Shown here: positions 50,519-60,031 of the stretch, piece by piece
Numbering within the stretch: position 1 is the first letter of the stretch
Layout: each line of letters begins with the position of its first letter
Source: an uncultured Pseudomonadota bacterium
Lineage (GTDB): Bacteria; Myxococcota_A; UBA796; SXON01
DNA length: 64,000 nucleotides
Direction: 5' to 3'
Assembly (NCBI GenBank): GCA_903875225.1
Contig: CAIQVJ010000125.1
Coordinates: 1 to 64,000 of the forward strand
The notes under the pieces: model-generated
The model's database searches: none
The model's input: the letters and a program-made list of their open reading frames with translations, nothing else
What the model was told of the DNA's origin: nothing
Program-made: the position numbers and the translations under genes

Positions 50519-52906
50519 GTGACCGACCCCGCGTGGCATGCCGAGTGGTTAGCTCCCCCGCCCGTGGAGGAGCAACTGAGCACCGAAGCCGCCACACCGT
50601 GGATGCGGGCCCTGTTCCACGAGTCCCCGCTCGCGATCGGGTTCTCGCGTGACGGGTTCGTTCTCGACATGAACGCTGCGTACGTTCGGGTGTTCGGGTA
50701 CACCTCGGCGGACGAGATCCGGGGACGGAGCCTGCTCGATCAGATCGCGCCGCATGCACGCCAGGCGATCCTGGAGAAGATCCGGGCGAGGCAGGCCGGA
50801 GAGGCCGTCGCCCCGGTGTACGAGACGATCGGCCTCCGCAAGGACGGCACGGAATTTCCCTTCCTGATCCACGTCACCCGCGTGCTCCTCCCCGATGGCC
50901 CGCTCACCATCGCCTCCATCACCGACATCACCGAGCACCGCCGGATCGAGCAGTCACTGCAGGGGGTCGTCGACTTCAACCGGCGGCTGATCGAGGCCTC
51001 CAGCGTAGGGATCCTGGCCTATGCAGCCGATGGCCCCTGCATCGTGGCGAACGAGGCCGCAGCGGCGTTCGTTGGAGCTCCCACCTCGGTTCTCCTCGCC
51101 CAGAATTTCCGTGCGCTCGACTCGTGGAAGACGTCTGGACTCCTCGACCTGGCCGAAGCCGCGCTCGCCACCGGCACGGTGCAGTCCAGCGAGATCGCGC
51201 TCAAGTCGTCATTCGGCCGGGAGTCCCGGCTCCACTGTCGTTTCACCACGTTCGAGGTCAGCGGCGCGCGGCACGTCCTCATGGTCGCCAACGACGTCTC
51301 CGAGCAGGTCCGTACGCTCGATGCACTGCGCACGAGCGAGGAGCGCCTCCGCCTCGCGCTGGACGCGACCGGCGAGGGCCCTTGGGACTGGCAGGCAGGG
51401 CTCGGGGTCCACCTCAGCGCACGGTGCAGGGAGTTGCTCGGGATCCGCGACGAGGACAGGCTGCATGCCCCCCCCTCGCTGCTCGCCCACCTGGTGGACG
51501 AGGATGTGTCGCGGGCGCGGGCGATGGTGGAGGATCGGGGGGCACGGGATCACGTTGCCGAGTTCCGGGTGAAGGGCGCCGAGCCGATCCGTTGGCTGCT
51601 GGTTCGGGGCCGCACGGTCGAGTGGGGGGAGTCCGGGCGTCCGGTGCGGATGATCGGGACGATCGCCGACATATCGGAGCAGAAGCGGAGCGAGGAGCAG
51701 CGCCGGATGCTCGAAGAACGGACGCGCCAGGCGCAGAAGCTGGAGAGCCTCGGCATCCTCGCGCGCGGCATCGCGCACGACTTCAACAACCTGCTCACCT
51801 CGATCCTCGGCAACGTCGAGCTGGCGAGCATGGATCTGCCCGCGGACTCGAGGGGACAGGTGCGGCTCCGTGCCGCGCTGAGCGCCGCGCGCAAGGCGGG
51901 GGATCTGTGCCGGCAGATGCTGACCTATTCCGGGCGGGCCGACGTGCAGGGCGAGCCGATCGATCTGCGCACGGTCGTGGACGACGTGAGCGAGATCCTG
52001 ACCACCACGCTCGTAAAGAAGGCGCACCTGCGCCTCAACACGAGCCATGAGGCGGCCTTCGTGCACGCGGACGTGACCCAGCTGCGCCAGGTGGTCCTCA
52101 ACCTGGTGATCAACGCGGCCGAGGCCCTCGTAGGGGGGGAGGGCACGATCACGATCTCCGTGGGGGTCGCCTCGCTCGATCAGGAGACCCTGGCGCGGAT
52201 GCCGGCCGCTGCGGCGCTGGCCGAGGGCCCGTACGCCTGGCTGGAGGTGGCCGACACGGGGGTCGGGATGGACGCCGAGACCTGTGCCCGGATCTTCGAC
52301 CCCTTCTATTCGACCAAGTTCGCGGGGCGCGGCCTCGGCATGGCCGTGGTGCACGGCGTCGTCCGGGGCCACGGTGGTGGGATCCTGATCGACAGCGCGC
52401 CCGGGCGAGGCACGACCATCCGCGTGTTCTTCCCACGGATCCAGGCGCCGACATCCGATGTGGAGGCCGCGGCACCGGCCGCGACTCCCGGGCCTCGGGG
52501 AGCCGTGCTCGTCGTGGACGACGACGACGACGTGAGCCTGGTCGCGACCGAGATGCTGTCCATCCTCGGCTATCGGCCGATCCGGGCGCGCCACGGCGAG
52601 GAGGCCCTGCGGATGATCCTCGGCGCCGGGGCGGCGCCGTTCGAGGCGGTGCTCCTGGACCTCGACATGCCCGTGATGGATGGCCCCACGGCCCTTCGTG
52701 CGCTCCGACGGGCCGGGAGCACGGTGCCCGTCATCATCTGCAGTGGCGACGGGAAGCAACGGCTGGGGGCGGACCTGGAGCACCTCGGCACCGACGGGTG
52801 CCTGCGCAAGCCGTTCGACCTCGGCGAACTCTCCCGCGTTCTCCGCGAGGCGTCGCAGGGTCGGAGCCCGGCCGGACCCGGCCCCTTCCCGGCAGCTTCG
52901 CGATAG
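50519..52906 (+). CDS. PAS hybrid histidine kinase with receiver domain
   Basis: A 795-residue sensor from GTG 50519. Three PAS domains occupy about residues 20-400 (HESPLAIGFSRDG; RLIEASSVGILAYA; RLALDATGEGPWDWQ). The HisKA phosphoacceptor is RGIAHDFNNLLTSILGNVE (His420). The HATPase domain has N-box LVINAAEAL, VADTGVGM and KFAGRGLGM. A C-terminal receiver domain has phosphoacceptor Asp714 in LLDLDMPVMDG and Lys in LRKPFD. No transmembrane segment is seen, so it senses a cytoplasmic signal. Its start is 13 bases after the transglutaminase gene. It may regulate the envelope genes around it. Confidence 0.92.
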   Translation: MTDPAWHAEWLAPPPVEEQLSTEAATPWMRALFHESPLAIGFSRDGFVLDMNAAYVRVFGYTSADEIRGRSLLDQIAPHARQAILEKIRARQAGEAVAPVYETIGLRKDGTEFPFLIHVTRVLLPDGPLTIASITDITEHRRIEQSLQGVVDFNRRLIEASSVGILAYAADGPCIVANEAAAAFVGAPTSVLLAQNFRALDSWKTSGLLDLAEAALATGTVQSSEIALKSSFGRESRLHCRFTTFEVSGARHVLMVANDVSEQVRTLDALRTSEERLRLALDATGEGPWDWQAGLGVHLSARCRELLGIRDEDRLHAPPSLLAHLVDEDVSRARAMVEDRGARDHVAEFRVKGAEPIRWLLVRGRTVEWGESGRPVRMIGTIADISEQKRSEEQRRMLEERTRQAQKLESLGILARGIAHDFNNLLTSILGNVELASMDLPADSRGQVRLRAALSAARKAGDLCRQMLTYSGRADVQGEPIDLRTVVDDVSEILTTTLVKKAHLRLNTSHEAAFVHADVTQLRQVVLNLVINAAEALVGGEGTITISVGVASLDQETLARMPAAAALAEGPYAWLEVADTGVGMDAETCARIFDPFYSTKFAGRGLGMAVVHGVVRGHGGGILIDSAPGRGTTIRVFFPRIQAPTSDVEAAAPAATPGPRGAVLVVDDDDDVSLVATEMLSILGYRPIRARHGEEALRMILGAGAAPFEAVLLDLDMPVMDGPTALRALRRAGSTVPVIICSGDGKQRLGADLEHLGTDGCLRKPFDLGELSRVLREASQGRSPAGPGPFPAASR

Positions 52907-52915
52907 CCCCCCCCG

Positions 52916-54019
52916 ATGTTGCTCCTCCTGCTCGCCTGCGAACCCGCGGCAGACTCCGGGCCCCGCTACTCCCGCCGGCCCCCGGACGACGCTGACGCCG
53001 ATACCGACAGTGATGCCGATGCAGACAGCGATGCCGACAGCGATGCCGATGCGGACACCGACGCCGACGGAGGATGTCCCGAGGGCATCACGTGCATCGA
53101 CCATTTTCCCTGGTACGGCAGCGACGACACGACCACGAGCACGCGCACGGACTTCGACACCTACTCCTGCGCCACCGACACCGACGAGTCCGGCCCGGAG
53201 CAGGTGTACCGCCTCACGATCCCCGCCGACGGATTTCTGTCGACAAACCTGAATGATCGTGGCGACGACGTAGACGCGCACATCCTCTCCGCGCTCGACC
53301 CGGACGCGTGCGTGGACCGCGGGAACTTCGCCGCCGCCTCCTGGGTAGCCGCAGGCACCTGGTACGTGGTCATCGACTCGTGGGTCGACGGCGGCGGCAC
53401 TGCCCACCCGGGCGCCTACGATCTCTGGCTCAACGTGACGACGCCCGACGCCTACGTCGCAGAGGGGCTGGACTCGCACGTGCTCGGCCTCGGTCTCACC
53501 GCGTTCGACACCGCCTGGAAGTCGGGCGACACCGACCGGTTCGAGTACACGATCATCGACTTCTCCAGGCCCTCCGACGAGCACCGTCAGTGGACCTTCG
53601 ATCTGGCCGACGGCAGCCTGCTCTACAGCCTGCTCGTCGCGCACGGGGAAGGCTCGGGCTCCGACACCGATCCGCGCTACGCCGACAAGTTCTCCAACGA
53701 GGACGGCAGCCACATGTCGAGCCTCGGGTTGATGCGCACCGCGGGCCGGTTCACCGGCAGCCACGGCACGAGCCTCACGCTCCAGGGCCTCGAGCCCGGG
53801 ATCAACGACGCGGTAGAGGCGCGCGAGATCATCGTTCACGGCGCCGACTACGCCACGCAGGCGTTCGTCGACGAGTACGGGTACCTCGGCCGGAGCTGGG
53901 GATGCCCAGCGGTGGACCCCGACGTGGTGGACGACCTGGTCGGGGACGTGGAGGATGGCTCGCTGTACTGGTCGTACTACCCGGATCCGGCGTTCCTCTC
54001 GGGATCGACGTACCTGTAG
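52916..54019 (+). CDS. L,D-transpeptidase (YkuD_2-like) lipoprotein
   Basis: A 367-residue protein with a short lipoprotein signal (MLLLLLAC), then a linker of about 35 residues almost wholly Asp, Ala, Ser and Thr. Residues about 55-180 form a beta-sandwich that could be a pre-peptidase C-terminal domain. The C-terminal half matches the L,D-transpeptidase catalytic domain 2: HRQWTFDL, LLVAHGEGSGSD, FSNEDGSHMSSLGLMRT, HGTSLTLQGLEPGIND, IIVHGADYAT, and GRSWGCPAV, in which the Cys is the nucleophile and the His of VHGA the general base. It may form 3-3 peptidoglycan crosslinks or attach proteins to the wall. Confidence 0.78.
   Translation: MLLLLLACEPAADSGPRYSRRPPDDADADTDSDADADSDADSDADADTDADGGCPEGITCIDHFPWYGSDDTTTSTRTDFDTYSCATDTDESGPEQVYRLTIPADGFLSTNLNDRGDDVDAHILSALDPDACVDRGNFAAASWVAAGTWYVVIDSWVDGGGTAHPGAYDLWLNVTTPDAYVAEGLDSHVLGLGLTAFDTAWKSGDTDRFEYTIIDFSRPSDEHRQWTFDLADGSLLYSLLVAHGEGSGSDTDPRYADKFSNEDGSHMSSLGLMRTAGRFTGSHGTSLTLQGLEPGINDAVEAREIIVHGADYATQAFVDEYGYLGRSWGCPAVDPDVVDDLVGDVEDGSLYWSYYPDPAFLSGSTYL
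52986..53069. repeat. simple repeat encoding an Asp/Ala/Ser linker
   Basis: Tandem GACGCC/GATGCC/GACAGC hexamers near the 5' end of the L,D-transpeptidase gene, encoding D-A, D-T and D-S pairs. It is similar in kind to the linker repeat at 4978-5052 and may vary in length. Confidence 0.6.
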
Positions 54020-54076
54020 GCACGCTGCTCCCCACAGTTTCCTGACCCGGCTCTACAGATTCCACGGGTACACTCG

Positions 54077-55627
54077 GTGCGCTCTGGATCCCCGATGCTG
54101 CTGCTCTCCCTGCTGGCCTGCCAATCCTCCTCGATCAAGCTGAGAGACAGCGCCGGTGACAGCCCGCACGACAGCGTGCCGGTCGACTCGGGGGACGACA
54201 CGGCTACAGATTCGGATGCAGTCGTGGTGCCCGTCGCCGTGATCCTCCCGCCCGGAGCGGCCACCGCCGGTGTTCCGCTCATGCTCGACGGCTCCGGCTC
54301 CTATGATCCCGATGGCGACGCGCTCACGGGCTTCGACTGGGCCTGCGCCGACGGCCAGACCAGCGCCGGCCCCACCGCGAGCCTGGCGTTCGCCGCAGGC
54401 ATCCAGACCTGTACCCTGGTCGTCCAGGACGCCGAGGGGCTCTCCGGCACCGCCAGCGTCGACTTCGACGTGCAGAACGGCGGCACCACGCACGCGAGTT
54501 GGACCGTGATGGTGTTCATGAACGGCGACAACGACCTGGAGGAGTGGGCGCTCGGCGACATGAACGAGCTCGAGCAGGTGGGGTCCACCGACGACGTCAA
54601 CTTCATCGTGCAGATGGACCGGAGCCCGGACTACACACGCGCCGACGGCGACTGGACGGGGAGTCGCCGGTACCGTGTCGAGGCGGATGCCAGCACGCGC
54701 GCCATCGGCTCGAGGGTGCTCGAGGATCTCGGCGAGACCGATGCCGGCGACCCGCAGACCGTGATCGACTTCGCGACCTGGAGCATCCAGAACTACCCGG
54801 CGGACCACTACGCGTTGATCTTCTGGGACCACGGGTGGGGGTGGACCTTCGCACCCGACGGGTTGGCACCGAAAAAGGGCATCTCCTGGGATGAATCGAC
54901 GGACTCCGACATCTCGCCGGCGCAGGGCGAACTGCTCCACATCGTGGACGCCGTGGACCTCCAGATCGGCGGAAAGCTCGATCTGCTGGGCATGGACGCC
55001 TGCGTGATGGCCGACTGGGAGATCGCCGAGCAGCTACGGAACGACGTCTCCGTCTACCTCGCCTCGCAGGACTACGAGGGCACCGACGGGTTCGACTACA
55101 CCGGGATGTCCGACCTGACCGCCGATCCCGCGATGGACGCCGCCTCCCTCGCCGCGTCGGTCGCGCTGCACTTCCACGAGATCCCCGACAGCACGATGAG
55201 CGCGGTGGACCTCACGAAGATGGACGCGGTGACCGCCGCCCTGAACACGCTGTCGGATGCCCTGCTCCGCAGCGCTGACCCCGGGGCGATGCTGAACACC
55301 GCTGCGTCCAACGCCCAGGGCTTCGACGGCACCGCCTCGACCGACCACGATCTCGCCGACATGCTCGACAAACTCGCGGCGATGGACCCGAACGCGGAGG
55401 GCGCCGACCCCGCCACGGCCGACATCGTTGCTGCAGCAGCGTCGACCCGGGCAGCGCTGGATGCCGCGATGGTGGTGAACTACAACCTCGGCGGGGCCGT
55501 CAAGAACGCGAACGGCCTCTCGCTCTACAGCCCGGTGCGCGGCCGGATGGACACCACCTGGTTCGATGGGACATGGGCCGCGGATACCACCTGGGGCGAT
55601 TTTCTGACAGCCGCGCGGGCGCACTAG
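54077..55627 (+). CDS. clostripain-like (C11) cysteine protease lipoprotein
   Basis: A 516-residue protein from GTG 54077 (ATG 54095 is an alternative) with a lipoprotein signal (MLLLSLLAC). An acidic linker is followed by a PKD-type domain (about residues 50-135; DGSGSYDPDGDALTGFDWACADG). The C11/clostripain core follows, with catalytic His252 in LIFWDHGWGW and Cys309 in LLGMDACVMADWEIAEQL. C11 proteases cleave after Arg or Lys and many self-activate. It follows the L,D-transpeptidase gene by 57 bp. Likely an outer-surface protease. Confidence 0.85.
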   Translation: MRSGSPMLLLSLLACQSSSIKLRDSAGDSPHDSVPVDSGDDTATDSDAVVVPVAVILPPGAATAGVPLMLDGSGSYDPDGDALTGFDWACADGQTSAGPTASLAFAAGIQTCTLVVQDAEGLSGTASVDFDVQNGGTTHASWTVMVFMNGDNDLEEWALGDMNELEQVGSTDDVNFIVQMDRSPDYTRADGDWTGSRRYRVEADASTRAIGSRVLEDLGETDAGDPQTVIDFATWSIQNYPADHYALIFWDHGWGWTFAPDGLAPKKGISWDESTDSDISPAQGELLHIVDAVDLQIGGKLDLLGMDACVMADWEIAEQLRNDVSVYLASQDYEGTDGFDYTGMSDLTADPAMDAASLAASVALHFHEIPDSTMSAVDLTKMDAVTAALNTLSDALLRSADPGAMLNTAASNAQGFDGTASTDHDLADMLDKLAAMDPNAEGADPATADIVAAAASTRAALDAAMVVNYNLGGAVKNANGLSLYSPVRGRMDTTWFDGTWAADTTWGDFLTAARAH

Positions 55628-55664
55628 CCGATCCCAGATAGACAATGCCCCGAAGGAGCCTCTC

Positions 55665-57251
55665 GTGTCGAACCTGAACCCGAACGACGGGGTGGCCAAC
55701 CTCGACAAGGCCGGGCTCTCCGAGCTTTCGCTCAGCGCACTGCTGAGCCGTGCGGCCGAGCGCTGGCCAGATGCCCGCGCGCTGATCGGCGAGGGTCGCA
55801 CGTGGACCTGGTCCGAGCTGAACGAGGAGGTCGACCGCGTCGCGTGCCTGTACGAAGCATGCGGCATCCGCCCGGGCGACCCGGTGGGGTTCCTGCTGGT
55901 CAAGCGCCCGGAGGTGGTCATCGGGTTTCTGGCCTGCGCGCGCATGGGCGCGATCCAGGTGCCGGTGAACTTCCGGCTGCACCCCGATCAGGTCTCGGAC
56001 CAGTTCACCACCGCGGGCATTCGCGCTGTGGTGACCGAGGTGCAGCACGACCCCCTGCTCAAGCACCTCCTCCCGTTGCTGGTCGACCCGCGGCAGGTGA
56101 TCTACGTCGATGCGCCGGCACGGCACGGCGAGACCTCCTGGTCGGACGCCCAGCGCTTTGCAGGGCGCCGTTCGACGTTCGAGCCCACCGCCGACACGGT
56201 CTGCTACTACAACTACACCTCCGGCTCCACCGGTCGCCCCAAGGGCGCGAGCACCACCTCCCGCAACATTGTCGTCAACGCGGTGGCCACCTCGATCGGG
56301 CTGGGGTTCGGGCCGGAGGACGTGTACATGGGCATGTTCAGCGTCTTTGCCCATCCGCACGAGCTTTTCCACCGATCGATCCTGTACGGCGGCGCCTTCG
56401 TGGTCGTCGACTCGCTCAACCCGCGCATGGTCGCAGACGCGATCAACGCCCACGGCATCACGTGGATGATGGCCGTGCCGAGCTTCTACGAGATGCTGCT
56501 GGACTACCTCGAAGGGTCCGAGGTGCAGCTCCCCAGCCTGCGTGTGCTCGAGGCGGGCGGCGCATATGTCTCCCCCGAGATGCACTCGCGGATGGAGTAC
56601 AGGTTCAAGGCGCGTTTCCTCCCCGTGTGGGGCTGCACCGAGGCCACCGGCGTGGGGCTCGGCATGCTGGCCGATGCAGAGTTTCGCCCCGGCAGCACAG
56701 GCAAGCCCATCCCCACCTACGACATCCGCATCGTCGACGAAAGCGGCGCTGACGTGGAGCCCGGCCTTCCGGGCGAGCTCTGGATCCGGGGGCCTGCTGT
56801 CATCTCCCAGTACGTGAACATGCCCGCAGAGACGGCGTCGCAGATCCACGACGGCTGGTATGCGACGGCCGACCTCGTCCGCCAGGACCAGGACGGCTTC
56901 GTGTACTTCACGGGGCGCCGCTCGGAGATGCTGAAGATCGGCGGAATCCGTGTGTTTCCGCTGGAGATCGAGCAGGTGATCCAGCAACACCCCGAGGTGC
57001 GGGACATCGTCGTCGTCCGCGCGGAAGAGCGCCTGCGGGGCGAGGTGGCACGCGCCATCGTCACCACACGGCCAGGCTCCACACTCACCGTCCGAAAGGT
57101 CCAGGCCTACTGCAGGGACCGCATGGCCCTGTACAAGGTGCCCCGGATCGTGGAGTTCTGGTCCGAGATCCCGAAGCTTCCCAACGGCAAGATCGACAAG
57201 AAGGGGGTGCTCGCTCAACCGGTGAACCCCGACAGGGACGACCGCAGATGA
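55665..57251 (+). CDS. AMP-binding acyl-CoA/acid ligase
   Basis: A 528-residue adenylate-forming enzyme from GTG 55665. Motif A3 is YNYTSGSTGRPKG, A5 WGCTEATGVG, A7/A8 YATADLVRQDQDGFVYFTGRRSEMLKIGG, and the terminal catalytic Lys is in LPNGKIDKK. It belongs to class I ligases that activate fatty or aryl acids as acyl-AMP and then CoA or carrier thioesters. The acid is not predictable. It overlaps the acyltransferase gene by four bases (ATGA), suggesting the two make one lipid product. Confidence 0.9.
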   Translation: MSNLNPNDGVANLDKAGLSELSLSALLSRAAERWPDARALIGEGRTWTWSELNEEVDRVACLYEACGIRPGDPVGFLLVKRPEVVIGFLACARMGAIQVPVNFRLHPDQVSDQFTTAGIRAVVTEVQHDPLLKHLLPLLVDPRQVIYVDAPARHGETSWSDAQRFAGRRSTFEPTADTVCYYNYTSGSTGRPKGASTTSRNIVVNAVATSIGLGFGPEDVYMGMFSVFAHPHELFHRSILYGGAFVVVDSLNPRMVADAINAHGITWMMAVPSFYEMLLDYLEGSEVQLPSLRVLEAGGAYVSPEMHSRMEYRFKARFLPVWGCTEATGVGLGMLADAEFRPGSTGKPIPTYDIRIVDESGADVEPGLPGELWIRGPAVISQYVNMPAETASQIHDGWYATADLVRQDQDGFVYFTGRRSEMLKIGGIRVFPLEIEQVIQQHPEVRDIVVVRAEERLRGEVARAIVTTRPGSTLTVRKVQAYCRDRMALYKVPRIVEFWSEIPKLPNGKIDKKGVLAQPVNPDRDDRR

Positions 57252-58279
57252 AGCCTACCCACAACCCCTCCCTCCTGCTCAAGGACCTCGCCGGGCTTGG
57301 GCTCTACTACCCGGGCGCCTACGCGCTCAACCGCATCCCGCGCAGTACCCTCGACGGCATCGCCCGCGCCGGCGCGGGCATGGTGCGCCGCATGGGCAGC
57401 GCCGAGATGCGCGACGAGCTGCAGCGCATCTTCGTCGGCCGTGAGATACCGAGGAAGGAGGACGAGATCCTGCGTGATGCCTTCCGGCTCACGATGTACA
57501 ACGAGCTCGAGGTGCTGCGCTACCCCTACCTCAACCCGGGCACGATCGACGAGGTGTGCGAGATCGTCGGGCGGGAGAACCTGGACAAGGCGCTGGCCAA
57601 GGGCAAGGGCGCGATCGTGTTGATCGGGCACTTCGGCGCAAACCAGATGATCATGCCGGCGCTCGGGCACGTGGGCTACACCATGAGCCAGCTCTCGGCC
57701 CCACCGCCGGTCTGGGCGGAGATCCTCAAGGAAACCCGGACCACGCCGCTCTGGAAGAAGACCCTCGAGCGCCGCTGGCAGATGGAGAAGCTGCTCCCCG
57801 TGCAGCACATCAACGTCTTCCGGTTCCTGCGGCCCGCGTTCGACTGCCTGCGCCGCAACGAGGTGCTCGGGCTCGCGTTCGACGGCGGTGGTGGCCAGAA
57901 GTGGGAGACCGTCGACTTCCTGGGACGGCGTGCCAATTTCTCCGTCCAACCGGTACAGATCTGGAAGAAGACCGGCGCGGCCCTCCTCCCCACCCTGGTG
58001 CTGCGGATGCCCGGCGAGGCGCGCCACCGCGTCGTGATCGGCGAAGAACTGCCGTGGCAGGGCTCGCCGAAAGCCGGCCTGCAGGCCATCGCCCAGGCGT
58101 TCGAGCCGCACATCTGGCGCTGGCCCGAGCACTACCTCCACTTCCTGCAGATGCGCCGCCGCGTGCGCGGGACGGACGTGTTCCCGATGTTCGACGACTA
58201 CCCGCCGGTCGAGGGCGGGGGGATGTCGCCCGAGCAGGCGGAGGAGAACCTCAAGCGCGCCGGGACGTGGACGGAGTAG
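57248..58279 (+). CDS. LpxL/HtrB-type lysophospholipid acyltransferase
   Basis: A 343-residue acyltransferase of the lipid A biosynthesis acyltransferase superfamily. The first motif reads IVLIGHFGANQMIMPAL (expected H-x4-E/N; here His then Asn), about residues 118-134. The second block, DGGGGQKWETVDFLGRRANF, corresponds to the usual FG-acceptor motif. There is no transmembrane signal, but the N-terminal helix could associate with membranes. Coupled to the upstream ligase by overlap. Possible role is acylation of a lipid A-like or other envelope lipid. Confidence 0.82.
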   Translation: MKPTHNPSLLLKDLAGLGLYYPGAYALNRIPRSTLDGIARAGAGMVRRMGSAEMRDELQRIFVGREIPRKEDEILRDAFRLTMYNELEVLRYPYLNPGTIDEVCEIVGRENLDKALAKGKGAIVLIGHFGANQMIMPALGHVGYTMSQLSAPPPVWAEILKETRTTPLWKKTLERRWQMEKLLPVQHINVFRFLRPAFDCLRRNEVLGLAFDGGGGQKWETVDFLGRRANFSVQPVQIWKKTGAALLPTLVLRMPGEARHRVVIGEELPWQGSPKAGLQAIAQAFEPHIWRWPEHYLHFLQMRRRVRGTDVFPMFDDYPPVEGGGMSPEQAEENLKRAGTWTE

Positions 58280-58285
58280 GGGTCA

Positions 58286-59298
58286 TCAGCCCCTGGACTT
58301 CGAAAACCTGCGACTGAGCACCAGCCCGGGCACCATCGGCAGCCAGAACGAGAGCAGGCGGAAGAGCAGCACGCCGGCGAGGCTGGGCTCGACGGCGATG
58401 CCGAGGAGCGCGAGCCCCGCCAGCGTGCCGCCCTCGAACGTCCCGAGCCCACCGGGAACGACGCCCAGCGTGCGAGCGATCGTGCCGAGCACGTAGGCAG
58501 CGCCCACGTAGGTGACAGGGGGAGCCTCACCTACGGCACGGAAGCAGGCCCAGAGCGTCACGGCGTCCAGGACGAAGTTCCCGAACCGAAGGAGCCCCGC
58601 GAGGAGCAGCAACGTGGGGCTCCTCAGCAGCGCCGGGTCGGCGACCGCCAGGGTTGCGACCGCCCGCCGCAGCGGGCCCACCCTCGCCAGGATGGCGGGG
58701 ACCCTGTGGCCTGGAGCCGAGAGCCACAGGATGCCACCGCAGATGACGATGGCCGTGAGCGAGATCGCGGCCGCCATTCCGACCACGATGGCCGAGAGCT
58801 CGTGGTGGACGGCAAACACGGTGAGCGAGAGCCCGACAGCCACCCCAAAACCAGCGTAGTAGCCGACGAGATCGACGAGCATCGCCGACAGCGCCGCCGA
58901 CATCGGCACTCCCCGACGCTTGAGCGCCTGCACGATGACTACGGTGCCGGCGACTCCAGCGGTGGGCAGCGCCTGGTTGGTGAACAGGCTCACGACGGCC
59001 AACGCGTAGAGCTCCACGACAGGCCGGGGATGTCCTGCGCGCGGGAGAGTACGCTCCGCCACACCCCAACCTCGGTGGTGTAGGTCAGGAGCTGCAGCGC
59101 GAGCGCCAGCAGCAGCCACGCGGGTTGGGCCCCGCGCAGGAGCGCGACGAGCCGCCCCAGGTCCGCGAGGTGCAGCGCCGCCACGACGACCGCACCGAGC
59201 GCGGCCACGCCGACGATGCGCGCGAGCCACGGGTGGGAACGCGTCTTCCCGCCGGCAGAGCCCTCTCCGCCGGGGTCGACATGGGGGGCCTGTTCCAT
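58286..59298 (-). pseudogene. lysylphosphatidylglycerol synthase-type flippase, frameshifted
   Basis: A UPF0104/AglD-like integral membrane protein broken into two frames. The N-terminal frame starts at ATG 59298 (MEQAPHVDPGGEGS) and gives two membrane segments ending VWRSVLSRA. The downstream frame continues GHPRPVVELYALAVVSLFTNQALPTAGVAGT, the family's conserved loop, through further membrane segments and VPGGLGTFEGG to FSKSRG. Frames meet in the dinucleotide run GCGCGCG at 59037-59043. Removing one GC pair (two bases) restores one ORF of about 337 residues. This may be a real mutation or a sequencing error in a repeat. It ends seven bases from the convergent acyltransferase gene. Confidence 0.8.
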
Positions 59299-59362
59299 AC
59301 CGGGAGAACCTGCACACCAGCCCGCCGCCGGCCAACGACCCGGGGGCTGACGGCCCCCGCCC

Positions 59363-59998
59363 TCACCCCTCCACGGCCTCCGCGATCAGCGGGTTGCGCA
59401 CCTGGGCCAGGAGCTGGAACCCGCTCAACGCGAGCGCCCCGAGCCCCATCAACCACAGCACGACCCCGAAGGGCAGGCATCCGAAGCCCATGACGAAGCA
59501 CACCGATGCGGCCACCACGTTGAACACGTGCCCGCCCGGGCTCCCGATCGTGAACGCGCCCTCGCAGGCCTCGCAGGCGTAGTCGAAGGTCGTGCCGGTG
59601 GGCAGGCCGCGGGACCGCGTCCGGGTGACCGTGAGGCACCGCGCCACCCCGCCGCACTTCGCACAGCGCCGCGTCGGCGTGGTCGCCCGGAAGCGGATCG
59701 CGGGCTGGGGCGCGCCCACCACCACGGGGTTTGCCATGTAGGGCCAGTAGCCGGCCAGGGCCATCGCCCCGCCGACGAGGGGGAACACGCAGGTCCAGCC
59801 GAGCAGCACCGAAAGCGCGGTGAACGTCCACACGCGCCGCATCGGGACCAGCTCGAAACGGTGTCCACACGCCTGACAGCAGAAGTCGCGGGTGGTGGAA
59901 CCCGAGGGGACCCCCATCGTCGTGTGCTGCCACTCGCGCTCACAGACCGCCTCGGCCGCGCCACACTTGCCACAACGACGCACTTCGGGTGCTGACAT
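59363..59998 (-). CDS. membrane protein with duplicated zinc-ribbon/transmembrane units
   Basis: A 211-residue protein made of two similar halves. Each has a zinc ribbon (CGKCG ... CCQACG, and CAKCG ... CEACEG) followed by a hydrophobic region: VWTFTALSVLLGWTCVFPLVGG in the first half, and NVVAASVCFVMGFGCLPFGVVL plus a further segment in the second. Both ribbons share R-R-C-x-K-C-G and a G-x-P-x-G-T-T-x-D region. The membrane hairpins suggest an internal duplication. No family recognised. Its start is 33 bases after the carboxypeptidase gene stop. Confidence 0.65.
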   Translation of the reverse strand: MSAPEVRRCGKCGAAEAVCEREWQHTTMGVPSGSTTRDFCCQACGHRFELVPMRRVWTFTALSVLLGWTCVFPLVGGAMALAGYWPYMANPVVVGAPQPAIRFRATTPTRRCAKCGGVARCLTVTRTRSRGLPTGTTFDYACEACEGAFTIGSPGGHVFNVVAASVCFVMGFGCLPFGVVLWLMGLGALALSGFQLLAQVRNPLIAEAVEG

Positions 59999-60031
59999 CC
60001 TGCCTCCTGATTCGCAGACGGGGAGCCGCCC

